64,000 nucleotides of DNA from assembly GCF_004339525.1 (NCBI RefSeq), contig NZ_SMGE01000001.1:2170001-2234000 (forward strand), read 5' to 3'. The translations under genes were made by a program, and so were the position numbers. Under the pieces are notes generated by a model, which was not told where the DNA came from, did no database searches, and saw nothing but the letters and a program-made list of their open reading frames with translations. The stretch comes from Flavobacterium sp. 90. Lineage in GTDB: Bacteria > Bacteroidota > Bacteroidia > Flavobacteriales > Flavobacteriaceae. Position 1 is the first letter of the stretch. Each line of letters begins with the position of its first letter. Shown here piece by piece: positions 44,467 through 52,915 of this stretch.

Positions 44467-44484
44467 ATCCCGAAGCTTCGGGAT
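44467..44484. repeat. Perfect 18-bp palindrome ATCCCGAAG-CTTCGGGAT
   Basis: Lies 14 bp after the reductase stop and 1 bp before the terminator stem. It is a sister of the palindrome at 21659-21678. Confidence 0.65.
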
Positions 44485-44485
44485 A

Positions 44486-44529
44486 AAATCCAAATTCCAA
44501 ACTTAAAATTGGGATTTGGATTTTTTTTT
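44486..44529 (+). terminator. Intrinsic terminator of the PaaE-like gene
   Basis: AAATCCAAATTCCAA (44486-44500) pairs with TTGGGATTTGGATTT (44509-44523), 15 bp with one G-T wobble, followed by TTTTTTTTT. Confidence 0.88.
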
Positions 44530-44604
44530 GTTTTATAATTATTCGCAATCTTTGTCAAAGTTTAAGAACTTATTTTTTATGCTTTTGAAAAGTTATGCTC
44601 AAAG

Positions 44605-44708
44605 TTTGTCATTTCGACGGAGGAGAAATCACACTAGAAACTCCACATAGAAAATCGCCAATCTTCGTCGAGTTACGGGTGTGATTTCTCCTCCGTCGAA
44701 ATGACAAA
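44605..44708. repeat. Long hairpin element with perfect 30-bp arms
   Basis: The left arm 44605-44634 (TTTGTCATTTCGACGG, then AGGAGAAATCACAC) and right arm 44679-44708 are exact complements across a 44-bp loop that holds GAGTTACGGG. It fills most of the 345-bp gap 44453-44797. The TGTCATTTCGACG...GAGAAATC word looks like an interspersed hairpin family of flavobacteria; copy number elsewhere was not checked. No gene is inside. Confidence 0.85.
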
Positions 44709-44797
44709 AAAGCGTAAATTCCATTAAGTCATTAGACTCAATTTTCAAGTTCTGAAAATTGGAATTTGACATTAAAAAAATTGAAAATTAATTGAAT

Positions 44798-45106
44798 ATG
44801 AAATCTGTAAGAGAAATTTTAAAAAATAAAGAATATCTTTTAGATGAACCTGAAGTAGAGAAACTTGTAGAATATTGTGAAGAACTGCAAGATGAAATTG
44901 TTGAATTTAAATATCAGAAAACCAACAATAAAGAACTCGCAATGCTGGACATGCTCAGAGAAGTTATAAAAGGCTGTAATGATATCGAAAAAGAACAGAT
45001 GGAACACGAAAGATTTGGTTATGAAGCACCTAATTACGAAGATACCATTTCGAATCTTAAAAGTTATATTTATAGGAGATGTCGGGACGAGAAAATTTGG
45101 TTATAG
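44798..45106 (+). CDS. Small charged helical protein of unknown function
   Basis: A 102-aa protein: KSVREILKNKEYLLDEPEVEKLVEYCEELQDEIVEF, all helix, with many E and K. The end is RRCRDEKIWL. It has no TM and no known motif. The start is ATG 44798; a TTG two codons upstream is possible. It lies between two intergenic repeats and its composition is like its neighbours, so it is probably a real gene, though orphan. Confidence 0.6.
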   Translation: MKSVREILKNKEYLLDEPEVEKLVEYCEELQDEIVEFKYQKTNNKELAMLDMLREVIKGCNDIEKEQMEHERFGYEAPNYEDTISNLKSYIYRRCRDEKIWL

Positions 45107-45252
45107 TCTAGATTATAATAAAAGCAAATTTTTATTAAAATATTGCCAAATTTTCATTATTTTAGTGGTGTAATTAAAGTAATCGCAATCTCGCTTTTCT
45201 GAGATTTGTAGAGCGAAATCAGATTTGTCAACACGTTTAAATATTAAATATC

Positions 45253-45666
45253 ATGACAATGCATCACTTCCTTCGTTTATCATTTATTGCAATTTTTGTA
45301 GTAACAGCTTTATTTTGTGTTTACTTTATAATTAAAAAACAGCGAAATAAAAAAGGACCTAAACTACTTACAGAAGAAAAATATAGCTCAACAATGATTG
45401 GCAAAATGACAGAAATAACTGTTTCTGACAAAAATATTTTTAATATCTGGCCTTATATAAGTAAATTAAAAGCTGCTAAAATTCTATCGCACAAAATCAA
45501 AGAATCTCAGTTGGTGCATAAAGTCTATAGAAATTCAACTGAAGATTTTGAGCATATTTTGCTTTCTACAGAAAAAGAAAATCATTTTGTTGTAATTGTT
45601 GCCAATAAAAACAAAAAGAAAACAGTAGGATATTTTCTCTATGATTTAGATGGATTATATGCTTAA
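45253..45666 (+). CDS. Single-TM protein of unknown function
   Basis: A 137-aa protein. An N-terminal TM (LRLSFIAIFVVTALFCVYFII, 7-27) is followed by a basic stop-transfer KKQRNKK and a soluble domain (about 45-135) with alternating strands (EHILLSTEKENHFVVIVANK). Orientation is probably N-out, C-in by the positive-inside rule. Its last 12 bases overlap the end of the convergent GT9 gene. No function is apparent. Confidence 0.65.
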   Translation: MTMHHFLRLSFIAIFVVTALFCVYFIIKKQRNKKGPKLLTEEKYSSTMIGKMTEITVSDKNIFNIWPYISKLKAAKILSHKIKESQLVHKVYRNSTEDFEHILLSTEKENHFVVIVANKNKKKTVGYFLYDLDGLYA

Positions 45667-46716
45667 CTGTATTTTTTCAACGATATCTTTTGGAGAAATC
45701 GATCTCATAGCATCTTCATAACCTTCAACGATTTTATTTCCATAAACCGATGTTGGCAATTTTGGATATTGATTTCTATCTGAAGTTAAAGCATTTTCAA
45801 GACTTTGATTGAATGGTAAAAATCCTGCGTATGGATGAGTTGCGCCCCAAAGCGTGATTACTTTTACGCCCAACATTGCTGCAATATGAGCATTTCCAGA
45901 ATCCATAGAAAGCATCACGTCAAGATTACTTATCAATTGTAACTCTTGCTGAAATTTAATTTTTCCAGCTATGTTTATTACATTTTTAAATGGTTGAGAA
46001 AGAGAATCCAATATTTCGATTTCTTTCTTTCCGCCACCAAAAAGCAATATTTTGTAGTCTTTGTTTTCAGCCAATTTTGCGATAACTTCCTGCATTAAAT
46101 CCTGCGGATAAACCTTAGAATCGTATTGTGCAAAAGGTGCAATCCCAATTAATTTTTGATTTTGATTACCAATAATTTCGAGAATTTCTGAGCTTAAATT
46201 TGCCTTTTCATGGAATTCGGGATTAGATAAATCTACGAAAAAACCAAGTTCTTGGAACACTTTTGCGTGTCTTTCGAACATTGTTGGCAATTGTTTGAAT
46301 ATTTTATTTTCGGCGCGAGTTAACTCTTTTTTACCGTCTCTTCCTTTGTCAACTGTAGCTCTTTTTTTTCCGCTTAAAGCGAAAAGTAAGCTTACAATCT
46401 TAGATCTCAAAACATTGTGAAGATCTGCAAAAGCATCAATTTTTAATTTTTTTACATCTCTAAATAATCTCAAAAGCCCTGGGAAACCTTTGTGACGTTC
46501 TTTTTCATCAAAAGCAAAAAACTCTAAATTCGGAATTCCGTCAAAAAATGGTTTAAAAAACGGACGTGAAATTACTGTCAGTTTAACCTCAGGATACTGT
46601 TTTACAAAAGCGCGTAAAACAGGAACCGTCATAGCGACATCTCCCATTGCGGAAAGTCTCATAACGGCTATATGCTTAATTTTATTGGACAATTTCTTTA
46701 TGATTTTTAAATTCAA
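45655..46716 (-). CDS. GT9 (heptosyltransferase-like) glycosyltransferase
   Basis: A 353-aa two-domain GT-B enzyme. HIAVMRLSAMGDVAMTVPVL is the family's first strand and acceptor loop with the catalytic-base region (S-A-M-G-D). The C-terminal half has LIGIAPFAQYDSKVYP and LSMDSGNAHIAAMLG (nucleotide-sugar site), then VITLWGATHPYAG. It acts in lipopolysaccharide core or similar. The start is uncertain: TTG 46716 or TTG 46692; ATG 46662 would cut into the first strand. The 3' end overlaps the 137-aa gene by 12 bp. Confidence 0.87.
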   Translation of the reverse strand: MNLKIIKKLSNKIKHIAVMRLSAMGDVAMTVPVLRAFVKQYPEVKLTVISRPFFKPFFDGIPNLEFFAFDEKERHKGFPGLLRLFRDVKKLKIDAFADLHNVLRSKIVSLLFALSGKKRATVDKGRDGKKELTRAENKIFKQLPTMFERHAKVFQELGFFVDLSNPEFHEKANLSSEILEIIGNQNQKLIGIAPFAQYDSKVYPQDLMQEVIAKLAENKDYKILLFGGGKKEIEILDSLSQPFKNVINIAGKIKFQQELQLISNLDVMLSMDSGNAHIAAMLGVKVITLWGATHPYAGFLPFNQSLENALTSDRNQYPKLPTSVYGNKIVEGYEDAMRSISPKDIVEKIQLSI

Positions 46717-46771
46717 GTCTTTTTCTGGCTATTGTGGTTTTTTAGCCCAGATTGAAATGAAAATCCCGGAG

Positions 46772-46849
46772 CAAAAAAATAAAGTTTCTTGTTTAAAAAA
46801 AGCGACCAACGGAAGCTCTTTTTTGAACAATAGAAACTCTATTTTTTTG
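46772..46849. ncRNA. Long A/T-rich hairpin element (candidate structured RNA or paired terminator)
   Basis: CAAAAAAATAAAGTTTC, TTGTTTAAAAAAAGC (46772-46802) is nearly the complement of GCTCTTTTTTGAACAATAG, AAACTCTATTTTTTTG (46815-46849), with only small bulges and loop GACCAACGGAA. The stem is about 30 bp. Flanks TAGCCCAGATTGAAATG (46743-46759) and TTGAAATGGAAAGCTGG (46857-46873) also look non-random. I recall a similar flank-and-hairpin element beside GT9/DUF4254 genes in other flavobacteria, but cannot confirm it here. It lies between GT9 and the DUF4254 stop. Confidence 0.55.
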
Positions 46850-46888
46850 TGAGGAATTGAAATGGAAAGCTGGAAATAGCTCCAGAAA

Positions 46889-47494
46889 TTATTTCTTATT
46901 TTGGTATAAAACAGGATTTAATTCATCGTCATTGTACATCTTCATTTGTTTGTACACTTTCATGAATTTATCTCCATTTTCGATATCAGTAAGCAAATCA
47001 TCAATTGCAGTAGACAAGTCACTTCTTTGCTCTAAAAGGATGTTTAATTTTTCCTGACATTTATCTCTGTGTTCTTGTGAAGCCTCTGCACGAGTAGCTT
47101 CTTCATGCATATGATAAATTTTTAGCGCTAAAATAGACAATCTGTCAAATGCCCAAGCAGGACTTTCAGAATTGATTTTTGCGCCGTCTTTTACTTTTAC
47201 ATCGCTGTATTTTTGTAAAAAATAACTATCGATATATTCCACCATATCAGTACGTTCCTGATTAGAAGCATCGATTCTTCTTTTTAAAGTCAATGCTGCT
47301 ACAGGATCAATTTGCGGATCACGAATGATATCCTCAAAATGCCATTGAACAGTGTCAATCCAATTTTTTAGATATAATAAATGTTCGAATTTATCCTTTG
47401 GATATGGATTGTTTATAGGTTGATCAACATTATCAAATTGATGATAATCCTTGATACTTTGTTCGAAAACTGAATATGCTAATTTTGAAAACAT
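46889..47494 (-). CDS. DUF4254-family protein
   Basis: A 201-aa soluble, mainly helical protein (YSVFEQSIKDYHQFDNVDQPI, LAIKIYHM-type stretch ALKIYHMHEEATRA) that I match to DUF4254. It has no TM or signal peptide. The usual place beside a GT9 gene is kept. A -7 word TATCTTTG lies 20 bp before the ATG. The biochemical role is unknown. Confidence 0.75.
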   Translation of the reverse strand: MFSKLAYSVFEQSIKDYHQFDNVDQPINNPYPKDKFEHLLYLKNWIDTVQWHFEDIIRDPQIDPVAALTLKRRIDASNQERTDMVEYIDSYFLQKYSDVKVKDGAKINSESPAWAFDRLSILALKIYHMHEEATRAEASQEHRDKCQEKLNILLEQRSDLSTAIDDLLTDIENGDKFMKVYKQMKMYNDDELNPVLYQNKK

Positions 47495-47514
47495 GTCTTT
47501 ATTTGTTAGAGTTA

Positions 47515-47522
47515 CAAAGATA
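47515..47522 (-). promoter_or_regulatory. -7 promoter element of the DUF4254 gene
   Basis: TATCTTTG on the minus strand fits TAnnTTTG and ends 20 bp before the ATG at 47494. Confidence 0.5.
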
Positions 47523-47604
47523 CTTTTTATACTTTTATGGTGCGAATAAAACGATGATTTTTTCGTTATCGTATTGTAACCATTGATAATTCTAAAATTT
47601 TACT

Positions 47605-48258
47605 ATGAAAATCCATTATATATCTGAAAATAATAGCGTATTAAACCACTTTTTAAGTCAAATTAGAAATGTTAATGTTCAGAACGACAGTATGCGTTTT
47701 AGAAGAAATATAGAACGAATTGGCGAAATTATGGCGTATGAACTGAGCAAGGATCTGTCTTATAAAAGCGTCGATATTCAAACTCCGCTTGGTATTAAAA
47801 AGACTACAGAAATAGAAAGTGATTTAGTTTTATGTTCAATTCTAAGAGCTGGTTTGCCGCTGCACAATGGTTTTCTAAACTATTTTGATCATGCTGAAAA
47901 TAGCTTTGTTTCGGCTTGCAGATATCATCCTAATAATGATGCTGAATTTGAAATTCGGGTTGAATATCAAGCGCTTTCAAATATAAATGATAAAACGGTT
48001 TTACTTCTTGATCCAATGTTAGCAACGGGACAATCGATAGTTGCAGTACATGAAAAACTGGTTCAAAATGCAACTCCAAAAGAGATTCATATTGTTGTTG
48101 TAATTGCTGCTCCGGAAGGAATTGCTTTACTGGAAAAAAGCCTTCCTGATAATTGCCATTTATGGGTTGCTTCTCTTGACGAGAAATTAAATGAGAAAAA
48201 CTACATTATTCCAGGACTTGGTGACGCCGGTGATCTTGCTTATGGAAGTAAACTATAA
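47605..48258 (+). CDS. upp: Uracil phosphoribosyltransferase
   Basis: A 217-aa salvage enzyme making UMP from uracil and PRPP. LLLDPMLATGQSI is the PRPP loop, LCSILRAGLPLHNG the first active-site loop, and PGLGDAGDLAYG the uracil-binding C-terminus. Length is usual. Its end overlaps the convergent DUF6427 gene by 6 bp. Confidence 0.95.
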   Translation: MKIHYISENNSVLNHFLSQIRNVNVQNDSMRFRRNIERIGEIMAYELSKDLSYKSVDIQTPLGIKKTTEIESDLVLCSILRAGLPLHNGFLNYFDHAENSFVSACRYHPNNDAEFEIRVEYQALSNINDKTVLLLDPMLATGQSIVAVHEKLVQNATPKEIHIVVVIAAPEGIALLEKSLPDNCHLWVASLDEKLNEKNYIIPGLGDAGDLAYGSKL

Positions 48259-49182
48259 TTGAGAAAAATAAGTAAACAAACTGCAGCAAATCAACACATA
48301 AAAAACAATTTCGTTATTGAGTTTTTGCTGCATATATTCTACATGACTTGCCGCCATAATCGTTAAAGGTGCAATACTAAACAACAACAAATCATTACTT
48401 TTATCAGGCGATATAATATAAACCGCCACTGCAATAAAAAAACATGCAATCACTTTTTTATACGAAGTATGTACAATTTGTGGTCTGTTTGATAATGTCA
48501 TTAATATTGAAACCACAAAAAACAAGGATATTGCTACATATATAGAAAGTGCTCCGTTCTCGTAATTATTCTTAAAATAATCAATGCTAAAATCAATTAC
48601 TGCTCTTTTTTCGAAAAATTCAATAACATTAATATGAAAGATTAATGACACCATTAAAAAAACAATCGAAACAGCCAGAAGCGCTATAAATGGTAAAACC
48701 CAGTTTCTATAATCTCTTGAAACGTGAAAAACAATTGATATAAATACTAAAATAATAAAGAGAACAGACCAAAATTGAAATAAAGCAGCTACAAAAATCC
48801 AAAATGACGCATCAAATATTTTTTCTTTAGAAGCTTTTAATGATTGCAATGAAATCAATCGTCGCAACGCCAATAAAAGAAAAAAGTTGGCATAAATTAC
48901 ATTCGGATTATTAAATATTGTAGGGAAAAACAATATAAATAACAAATAGAAAAATATCGCGTAACCATTGTCTTTACTGAGCCCGTTCTTTTTTACAATG
49001 AAATTAATCATAAAAAAAGATGCCAATATAAAGCACAATAAACTCACTTTTTGAAATCCCAAAAAGTAATTATTAATCCAGGAAGGTTCTTGGATTTGAA
49101 ACAGAAAAAAGAAAACCAGTATTAAAATTACGACCAATGAATAATTTAATGGCGTAGATTTTTTAAAAACACTTGTTATCAT
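48253..49182 (-). CDS. DUF6427-family membrane protein
   Basis: A 309-aa protein with about nine TM helices (NYSLVVILILVFFFLF; LLCFILASFFMINFI; FWIFVAALFQFWSVLFIILV). Short polar loops and no motif of transporters or glycosyltransferases are seen. I match it to DUF6427, found in flavobacteria near upp and purD, as here. Function is unknown. Confidence 0.7.
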   Translation of the reverse strand: MITSVFKKSTPLNYSLVVILILVFFFLFQIQEPSWINNYFLGFQKVSLLCFILASFFMINFIVKKNGLSKDNGYAIFFYLLFILFFPTIFNNPNVIYANFFLLLALRRLISLQSLKASKEKIFDASFWIFVAALFQFWSVLFIILVFISIVFHVSRDYRNWVLPFIALLAVSIVFLMVSLIFHINVIEFFEKRAVIDFSIDYFKNNYENGALSIYVAISLFFVVSILMTLSNRPQIVHTSYKKVIACFFIAVAVYIISPDKSNDLLLFSIAPLTIMAASHVEYMQQKLNNEIVFYVLICCSLFTYFSQL

Positions 49183-49322
49183 AAGGATATTTTATACTTT
49201 TGTGATTGTAAATATAATACTTGTTTAAAAGGAAAAACCAACAAGTTGAAAAAAGATTCTATTAATTGAATTTTAACTTCAATGCGTTACAAAACAATAA
49301 ATAACATATAATTTTATAAATT

Positions 49323-49553
49323 ATGACAGCTTTTTTTGAAGGAATACAATACTTATTCGTTAACATTTTATTTGCTCCTCTTGACTTTTTACGTCATTTA
49401 GAACTAATTACTTGGTTTGGTGCTAATACAATTAACTGGATTTTTATGACCATCTGCGCATGTGCAATCGTTTACTGGATTAAACAATTACGCATATTTG
49501 ATGACGCCGGAACAGAAAACCAAGATACTACAGCTCACTCTTTTTTAAAATAA
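49323..49553 (+). CDS. DUF6341-family small membrane protein
   Basis: A 76-aa protein. The pattern FFEGIQYLFVNILFAPLDFLR-x-LE is followed by one clear TM (WIFMTICACAIVYWIKQL), and the C-terminus is acidic. I match it to DUF6341, typical of flavobacteria next to purD. Function is unknown. It is short but has an ATG and sensible spacing to its neighbours. Confidence 0.7.
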   Translation: MTAFFEGIQYLFVNILFAPLDFLRHLELITWFGANTINWIFMTICACAIVYWIKQLRIFDDAGTENQDTTAHSFLK

Positions 49554-49560
49554 AAAGTAT

Positions 49561-49582
49561 CTAACCCTCCGAAAAGGGTTAG
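49561..49582. terminator. Shared hairpin between DUF6341 and purD
   Basis: CTAACCC / GGGTTAG form a 7-bp stem with loop TCCGAAAA at the convergent gene ends. The T-runs on both sides are weak, so it is a modest terminator at best. Confidence 0.55.
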
Positions 49583-49592
49583 AGAATTCATT

Positions 49593-50867
49593 TTATATTA
49601 GATCGAAACCGATATCTTTTCTAAAATACATCTTATCAAAATTTAGTTTATCTATATTTTGGTAAGATTTTTTTATGGCCTGTTGGAAATCGTTCCCATA
49701 AGATGTTACAGTCAATACACGTCCTCCATTACTAACGACATTATCACCATCTAATTTTGTTCCCGCGTGAAAAACTATAGAATCTGTAATATTTTCTAAT
49801 CCGGTAATTACTTTTCCTTTTTCAAAATCTTCAGGATATCCACCAGAAACTACCATAATAGTAGTTGCACTTCTTGGATCAACTTCTAATTCGAAAGTAT
49901 CTAACTTTTGATCAGCAACGGATTGAAACAATGCAACCAAATCAGATTTTAATCTTGGAACCACAACTTCTGTTTCCGGATCACCCATTCTCACGTTGTA
50001 TTCAATAACGATTGGTTCATTTTTTACATTGATTAAACCAATAAATACAAAACCTTTATATTCGATTCCGTCTTTCTGGAAACCTTCGATTGTTGGTTTT
50101 ACGATACGAGTTTCGATTTTTTCCATCAAAACAGCATCAACATAAGGAACTGGAGAAACTGCTCCCATTCCGCCAGTATTTAAACCTGTATCTCCTTCGC
50201 CAATACGTTTGTAATCTTTTGCAGTTGGAAGAATTTTATAGCTTTTCCCGTCAGTTAAAACGAAACAGCTTAATTCGATTCCGTCAAGAAATTCTTCGAT
50301 CACTACTTTTGAACTTGCTGCTCCAAATTTTTCGTGAACCAACATATTTCTTAATTCTGTCTTAGCTTCTTCAAGATCCTGAATAATCAAAACACCTTTT
50401 CCCGCTGCTAAACCATCTGCTTTTAAAACATATGGAGGTTGCAAAGTTTCTAAGAAAGCACATCCGTTTTCAACAGTTTCTGCAGTAAAACTATCATAAG
50501 CTGCTGTTGGAATGTTGTGTTTCATCAAGAATTCTTTTGCAAATTCTTTACTTCCTTCTAATTGTGCACCTAATTTTGATGGTCCAATAACCGGAATATG
50601 TTGTAAACTTTCGTCATTTTTAAAATAATCGTAAATCCCTTTTACCAAAGGATCTTCTGGTCCTACAACAACCATTTTTACGTTTTCCTGCAATACAAAT
50701 GCTTTAATAGCATCAAAATCAGTTGGAGACATTGCAACGTTTGTAGCAATTGCAGCCGTTCCCGCGTTTCCTGGTGCAACAAAAAGTTTTTCGCAAAGCG
50801 GACTCTGAATCATTTTCCACGCAAAAGCATGCTCTCTTCCGCCCGATCCTAATAGTAAAATTGTCAT
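49593..50867 (-). CDS. purD: Phosphoribosylamine-glycine ligase
   Basis: A 424-aa ATP-grasp enzyme of purine synthesis that joins phosphoribosylamine and glycine. MTILLLGSGGREHAFAWKM is the family start. PYVLKADGLAAGKGVLI is the ATP-grasp lysine loop, and EYNVRMGDPETEVVVPRL the metal-binding signature. Length is normal and all parts are present. Confidence 0.96.
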   Translation of the reverse strand: MTILLLGSGGREHAFAWKMIQSPLCEKLFVAPGNAGTAAIATNVAMSPTDFDAIKAFVLQENVKMVVVGPEDPLVKGIYDYFKNDESLQHIPVIGPSKLGAQLEGSKEFAKEFLMKHNIPTAAYDSFTAETVENGCAFLETLQPPYVLKADGLAAGKGVLIIQDLEEAKTELRNMLVHEKFGAASSKVVIEEFLDGIELSCFVLTDGKSYKILPTAKDYKRIGEGDTGLNTGGMGAVSPVPYVDAVLMEKIETRIVKPTIEGFQKDGIEYKGFVFIGLINVKNEPIVIEYNVRMGDPETEVVVPRLKSDLVALFQSVADQKLDTFELEVDPRSATTIMVVSGGYPEDFEKGKVITGLENITDSIVFHAGTKLDGDNVVSNGGRVLTVTSYGNDFQQAIKKSYQNIDKLNFDKMYFRKDIGFDLI

Positions 50868-50892
50868 GTTATAGTTGTATTTAGTTGTGGTG

Positions 50893-50900
50893 CAAAAATA
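50893..50900 (-). promoter_or_regulatory. -7 promoter element of purD
   Basis: TATTTTTG on the minus strand fits TAnnTTTG and ends 25 bp before the ATG at 50867. Confidence 0.45.
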
Positions 50901-50974
50901 ATTGCTTTTGTACGTAAAAAATAATTAAATCTTAAAAAGTTCGTTATTCTTCTCTGTTAGTAATAGGATAATAT

Positions 50975-50982
50975 TATTTTTG
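50975..50982 (+). promoter_or_regulatory. -7 promoter element of the CapK-like gene
   Basis: TATTTTTG fits TAnnTTTG and ends 19 bp before the ATG at 51002. Confidence 0.45.
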
Positions 50983-51001
50983 ACGAAAATTCAACCCATA
51001 A

Positions 51002-52312
51002 ATGATTTCTCTTTTCGACATTTCGCTTCAATTAAATGGTTTTCCAATAAAGAAAGCTAAAGCCGAATTGAACCAAATCGTAAATTTAACAGAAGAAGAA
51101 TACACTCTTTTTCTGCAGAATAAAAAAGAAGAAATTGTCGATTTTCATCTAAAAAATAACTCTTTCTACAAAGAATTAGTCGGGAATAAAACTGATCTGA
51201 AATGGGAAGATTTACCTATTCTGAACAAACAAAATCTACAAAAACCACTTAACGAAAGACTTTCAAAAGGTTATACTTTAAAAAACGTTTACCTCAACAA
51301 AACTTCTGGATCCAGCGGAACACCTTTTGTTTTTGCAAAAGATAAATATTCTCATGCCTTAACGTGGGCATCAAATATTATGCGTTTTGGTTGGTTTCGG
51401 ATTGATTTTAATCATTCGTATCAAGCTCGTTTTTATGGTATTCCAATGGATTTTATTGGATATCATAAAGAGCGTTTTAAAGATTTTTTAGGTGGTCGTT
51501 TTCGGTTTCCTGTTTTCGATTTATCAGATGAAATTCTGGAAAGGTTTCTAAAAAAATTCAAAACGAAAAAATTCGATTATGTCAATGGTTATACAAGCTC
51601 AATTGTTTTATTTGCTAAATATTTAGAAAAGAAAAATATCGTATTAAAAGAAATCTGTCCAACCTTAAAAGCTTGTTTTGTTACATCGGAAATGCTTTTT
51701 GAATCGGATAAAAAATTACTTGAAAAGCAATTCGGTATTCCGATAATCAATGAATATGGAGCTTCAGAACTTGATTTAATTGCTTTTGAAAATCCTCAAG
51801 GCGAATGGCAAATTAATGCAGAAACTCTTTTTGTGGAAATTCTGGATGATGATAATAAAGTTCTCCCTTACGGGAAAGAAGGACGAATTGTGATCACTTC
51901 TCTCTTTAATAAAGCAAATCCCTTTATCAGATATGATATTGGCGATATTGGAATTCTCGACGAAAAAAGTACGCCACAAAAACCGATTCTAAAAAAATTA
52001 ATTGGAAGAACAAATGATGTTGCGATCTTACCAAGCGGGAAAAAATCTCCTGGTTTGACCTTTTATTATGTAACCAAAAGCATTATTGAAGATGATGGAA
52101 ATGTCAAAGAATTTATCATCAAACAAACCAAATTAGATTCTTTTGAAATCGAATATGTTTCTGAAAATGAATTAGATTCAACTCAAATTCAGAAAATAAA
52201 AGAAGCAATTACGTTGTATCTCGAATCCAATTTAAACTTCACTTTTACCCGAAAAATAGTTCTGGAAAGAACCAATCGCGGAAAATTAAAGCAATTTAAA
52301 TCTTATTTATAA
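51002..52312 (+). CDS. CapK/PaaK-like adenylate-forming enzyme
   Basis: A 436-aa ANL-fold protein of the CapK branch, as found in capsule and exopolysaccharide loci. NKTSGSSGTPFVF (about 99-111) is the phosphate loop, NEYGASELD the adenine region and FIRYDIGDIG the conserved Asp region. A C-terminal lid (KKLIGRTNDVAILPSGKK) is present. Unlike the PaaK-like protein at 8516 it has the longer N-terminal DUF-like start (QLNGFPIKKAKAEL). The acid it activates is unknown. It stands 760 bp before the polysaccharide locus, which supports a surface-glycan role. Confidence 0.82.
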   Translation: MISLFDISLQLNGFPIKKAKAELNQIVNLTEEEYTLFLQNKKEEIVDFHLKNNSFYKELVGNKTDLKWEDLPILNKQNLQKPLNERLSKGYTLKNVYLNKTSGSSGTPFVFAKDKYSHALTWASNIMRFGWFRIDFNHSYQARFYGIPMDFIGYHKERFKDFLGGRFRFPVFDLSDEILERFLKKFKTKKFDYVNGYTSSIVLFAKYLEKKNIVLKEICPTLKACFVTSEMLFESDKKLLEKQFGIPIINEYGASELDLIAFENPQGEWQINAETLFVEILDDDNKVLPYGKEGRIVITSLFNKANPFIRYDIGDIGILDEKSTPQKPILKKLIGRTNDVAILPSGKKSPGLTFYYVTKSIIEDDGNVKEFIIKQTKLDSFEIEYVSENELDSTQIQKIKEAITLYLESNLNFTFTRKIVLERTNRGKLKQFKSYL

Positions 52313-52326
52313 TATAAATAAAATCT

Positions 52327-52334
52327 TACATTTG
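52327..52334 (+). promoter_or_regulatory. -7 promoter element of the ORF6N gene
   Basis: TACATTTG fits TAnnTTTG and ends 20 bp before the ATG at 52355. Confidence 0.5.
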
Positions 52335-52354
52335 TTTTTACTAATAAAAAACTC

Positions 52355-52882
52355 ATGGACGATCATTCTCTACTTTCTGAAGAAACTATTTCAAACAAAA
52401 TATATTTTATACGCGGTCAAAAAGTAATGCTTGATCGTGATTTGGCCTTGCTTTATGGAATTGAAACTAAAGTTCTAAAACAATCCGTCAAAAGAAATAT
52501 CTTAAGGTTTCCTGAAGATTTCATGTTTGAACTGGATAAATCAGAATTCGAAAATTGGAGGTCACAATTTGTGACCTCCAATTCTGATAAGATTGGTTTA
52601 AGATATGCTCCAATGGCATTCACAGAACATGGTGTTATGATGTTATCTAGTATCTTAAAAAGTGATAAAGCAATTCAAACCAATATTCAGATCATGCGTA
52701 TTTTCACGAAAGTGAGACAAATGCTTTTAGACACAACTGAAATTAAAGTTGATATACTTCAGATTCAGAAGAAGTTAGAGAATCATGATAAAAATATTGA
52801 ATTGGTTTTTTCTTATTTAGATGAACTAACTGAGAAAAAAGAAGATAGAAGTGAAAGAGTAAAAATTGGCTATAAAAAATAA
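52355..52882 (+). CDS. ORF6N-domain (KilA-N-like) DNA-binding protein
   Basis: A 175-aa protein. Residues 12-100 are an ORF6N domain (KIYFIRGQKVMLDRDLALLYG, RFPEDFMFELDKSEF, RYAPMAFTEHGVMMLSS), a DNA-binding module of phages and mobile DNA. Residues 110-160 are helical with a coiled-coil tail. Codons 67-77 (NWRSQFVTSNS) lie in a perfect 31-bp palindrome, 52553-52583. Four more palindromes with the same core follow the stop. No phage genes are near, so the gene is either domesticated or a small mobile unit of its own. Confidence 0.85.
   Translation: MDDHSLLSEETISNKIYFIRGQKVMLDRDLALLYGIETKVLKQSVKRNILRFPEDFMFELDKSEFENWRSQFVTSNSDKIGLRYAPMAFTEHGVMMLSSILKSDKAIQTNIQIMRIFTKVRQMLLDTTEIKVDILQIQKKLENHDKNIELVFSYLDELTEKKEDRSERVKIGYKK
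52553..52583. repeat. 31-bp palindrome inside the ORF6N coding sequence
   Basis: Perfect 15-bp arms, AATTGGAGGTCACAA and TTGTGACCTCCAATT, around a central T. It is in frame and encodes the RSQFVTS part of the ORF6N domain. Confidence 0.92.
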
Positions 52883-52892
52883 TACATTCTTC

Positions 52893-52913
52893 AAGGTTGC
52901 AATTTGCCACCTT
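52893..52913. repeat. Extragenic palindrome copy 1
   Basis: AAGGTTGCAA, T, TTGCCACCTT: 10-bp arms with one mismatch. It starts 10 bp after the ORF6N stop codon. Confidence 0.8.
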
Positions 52914-52915
52914 AG

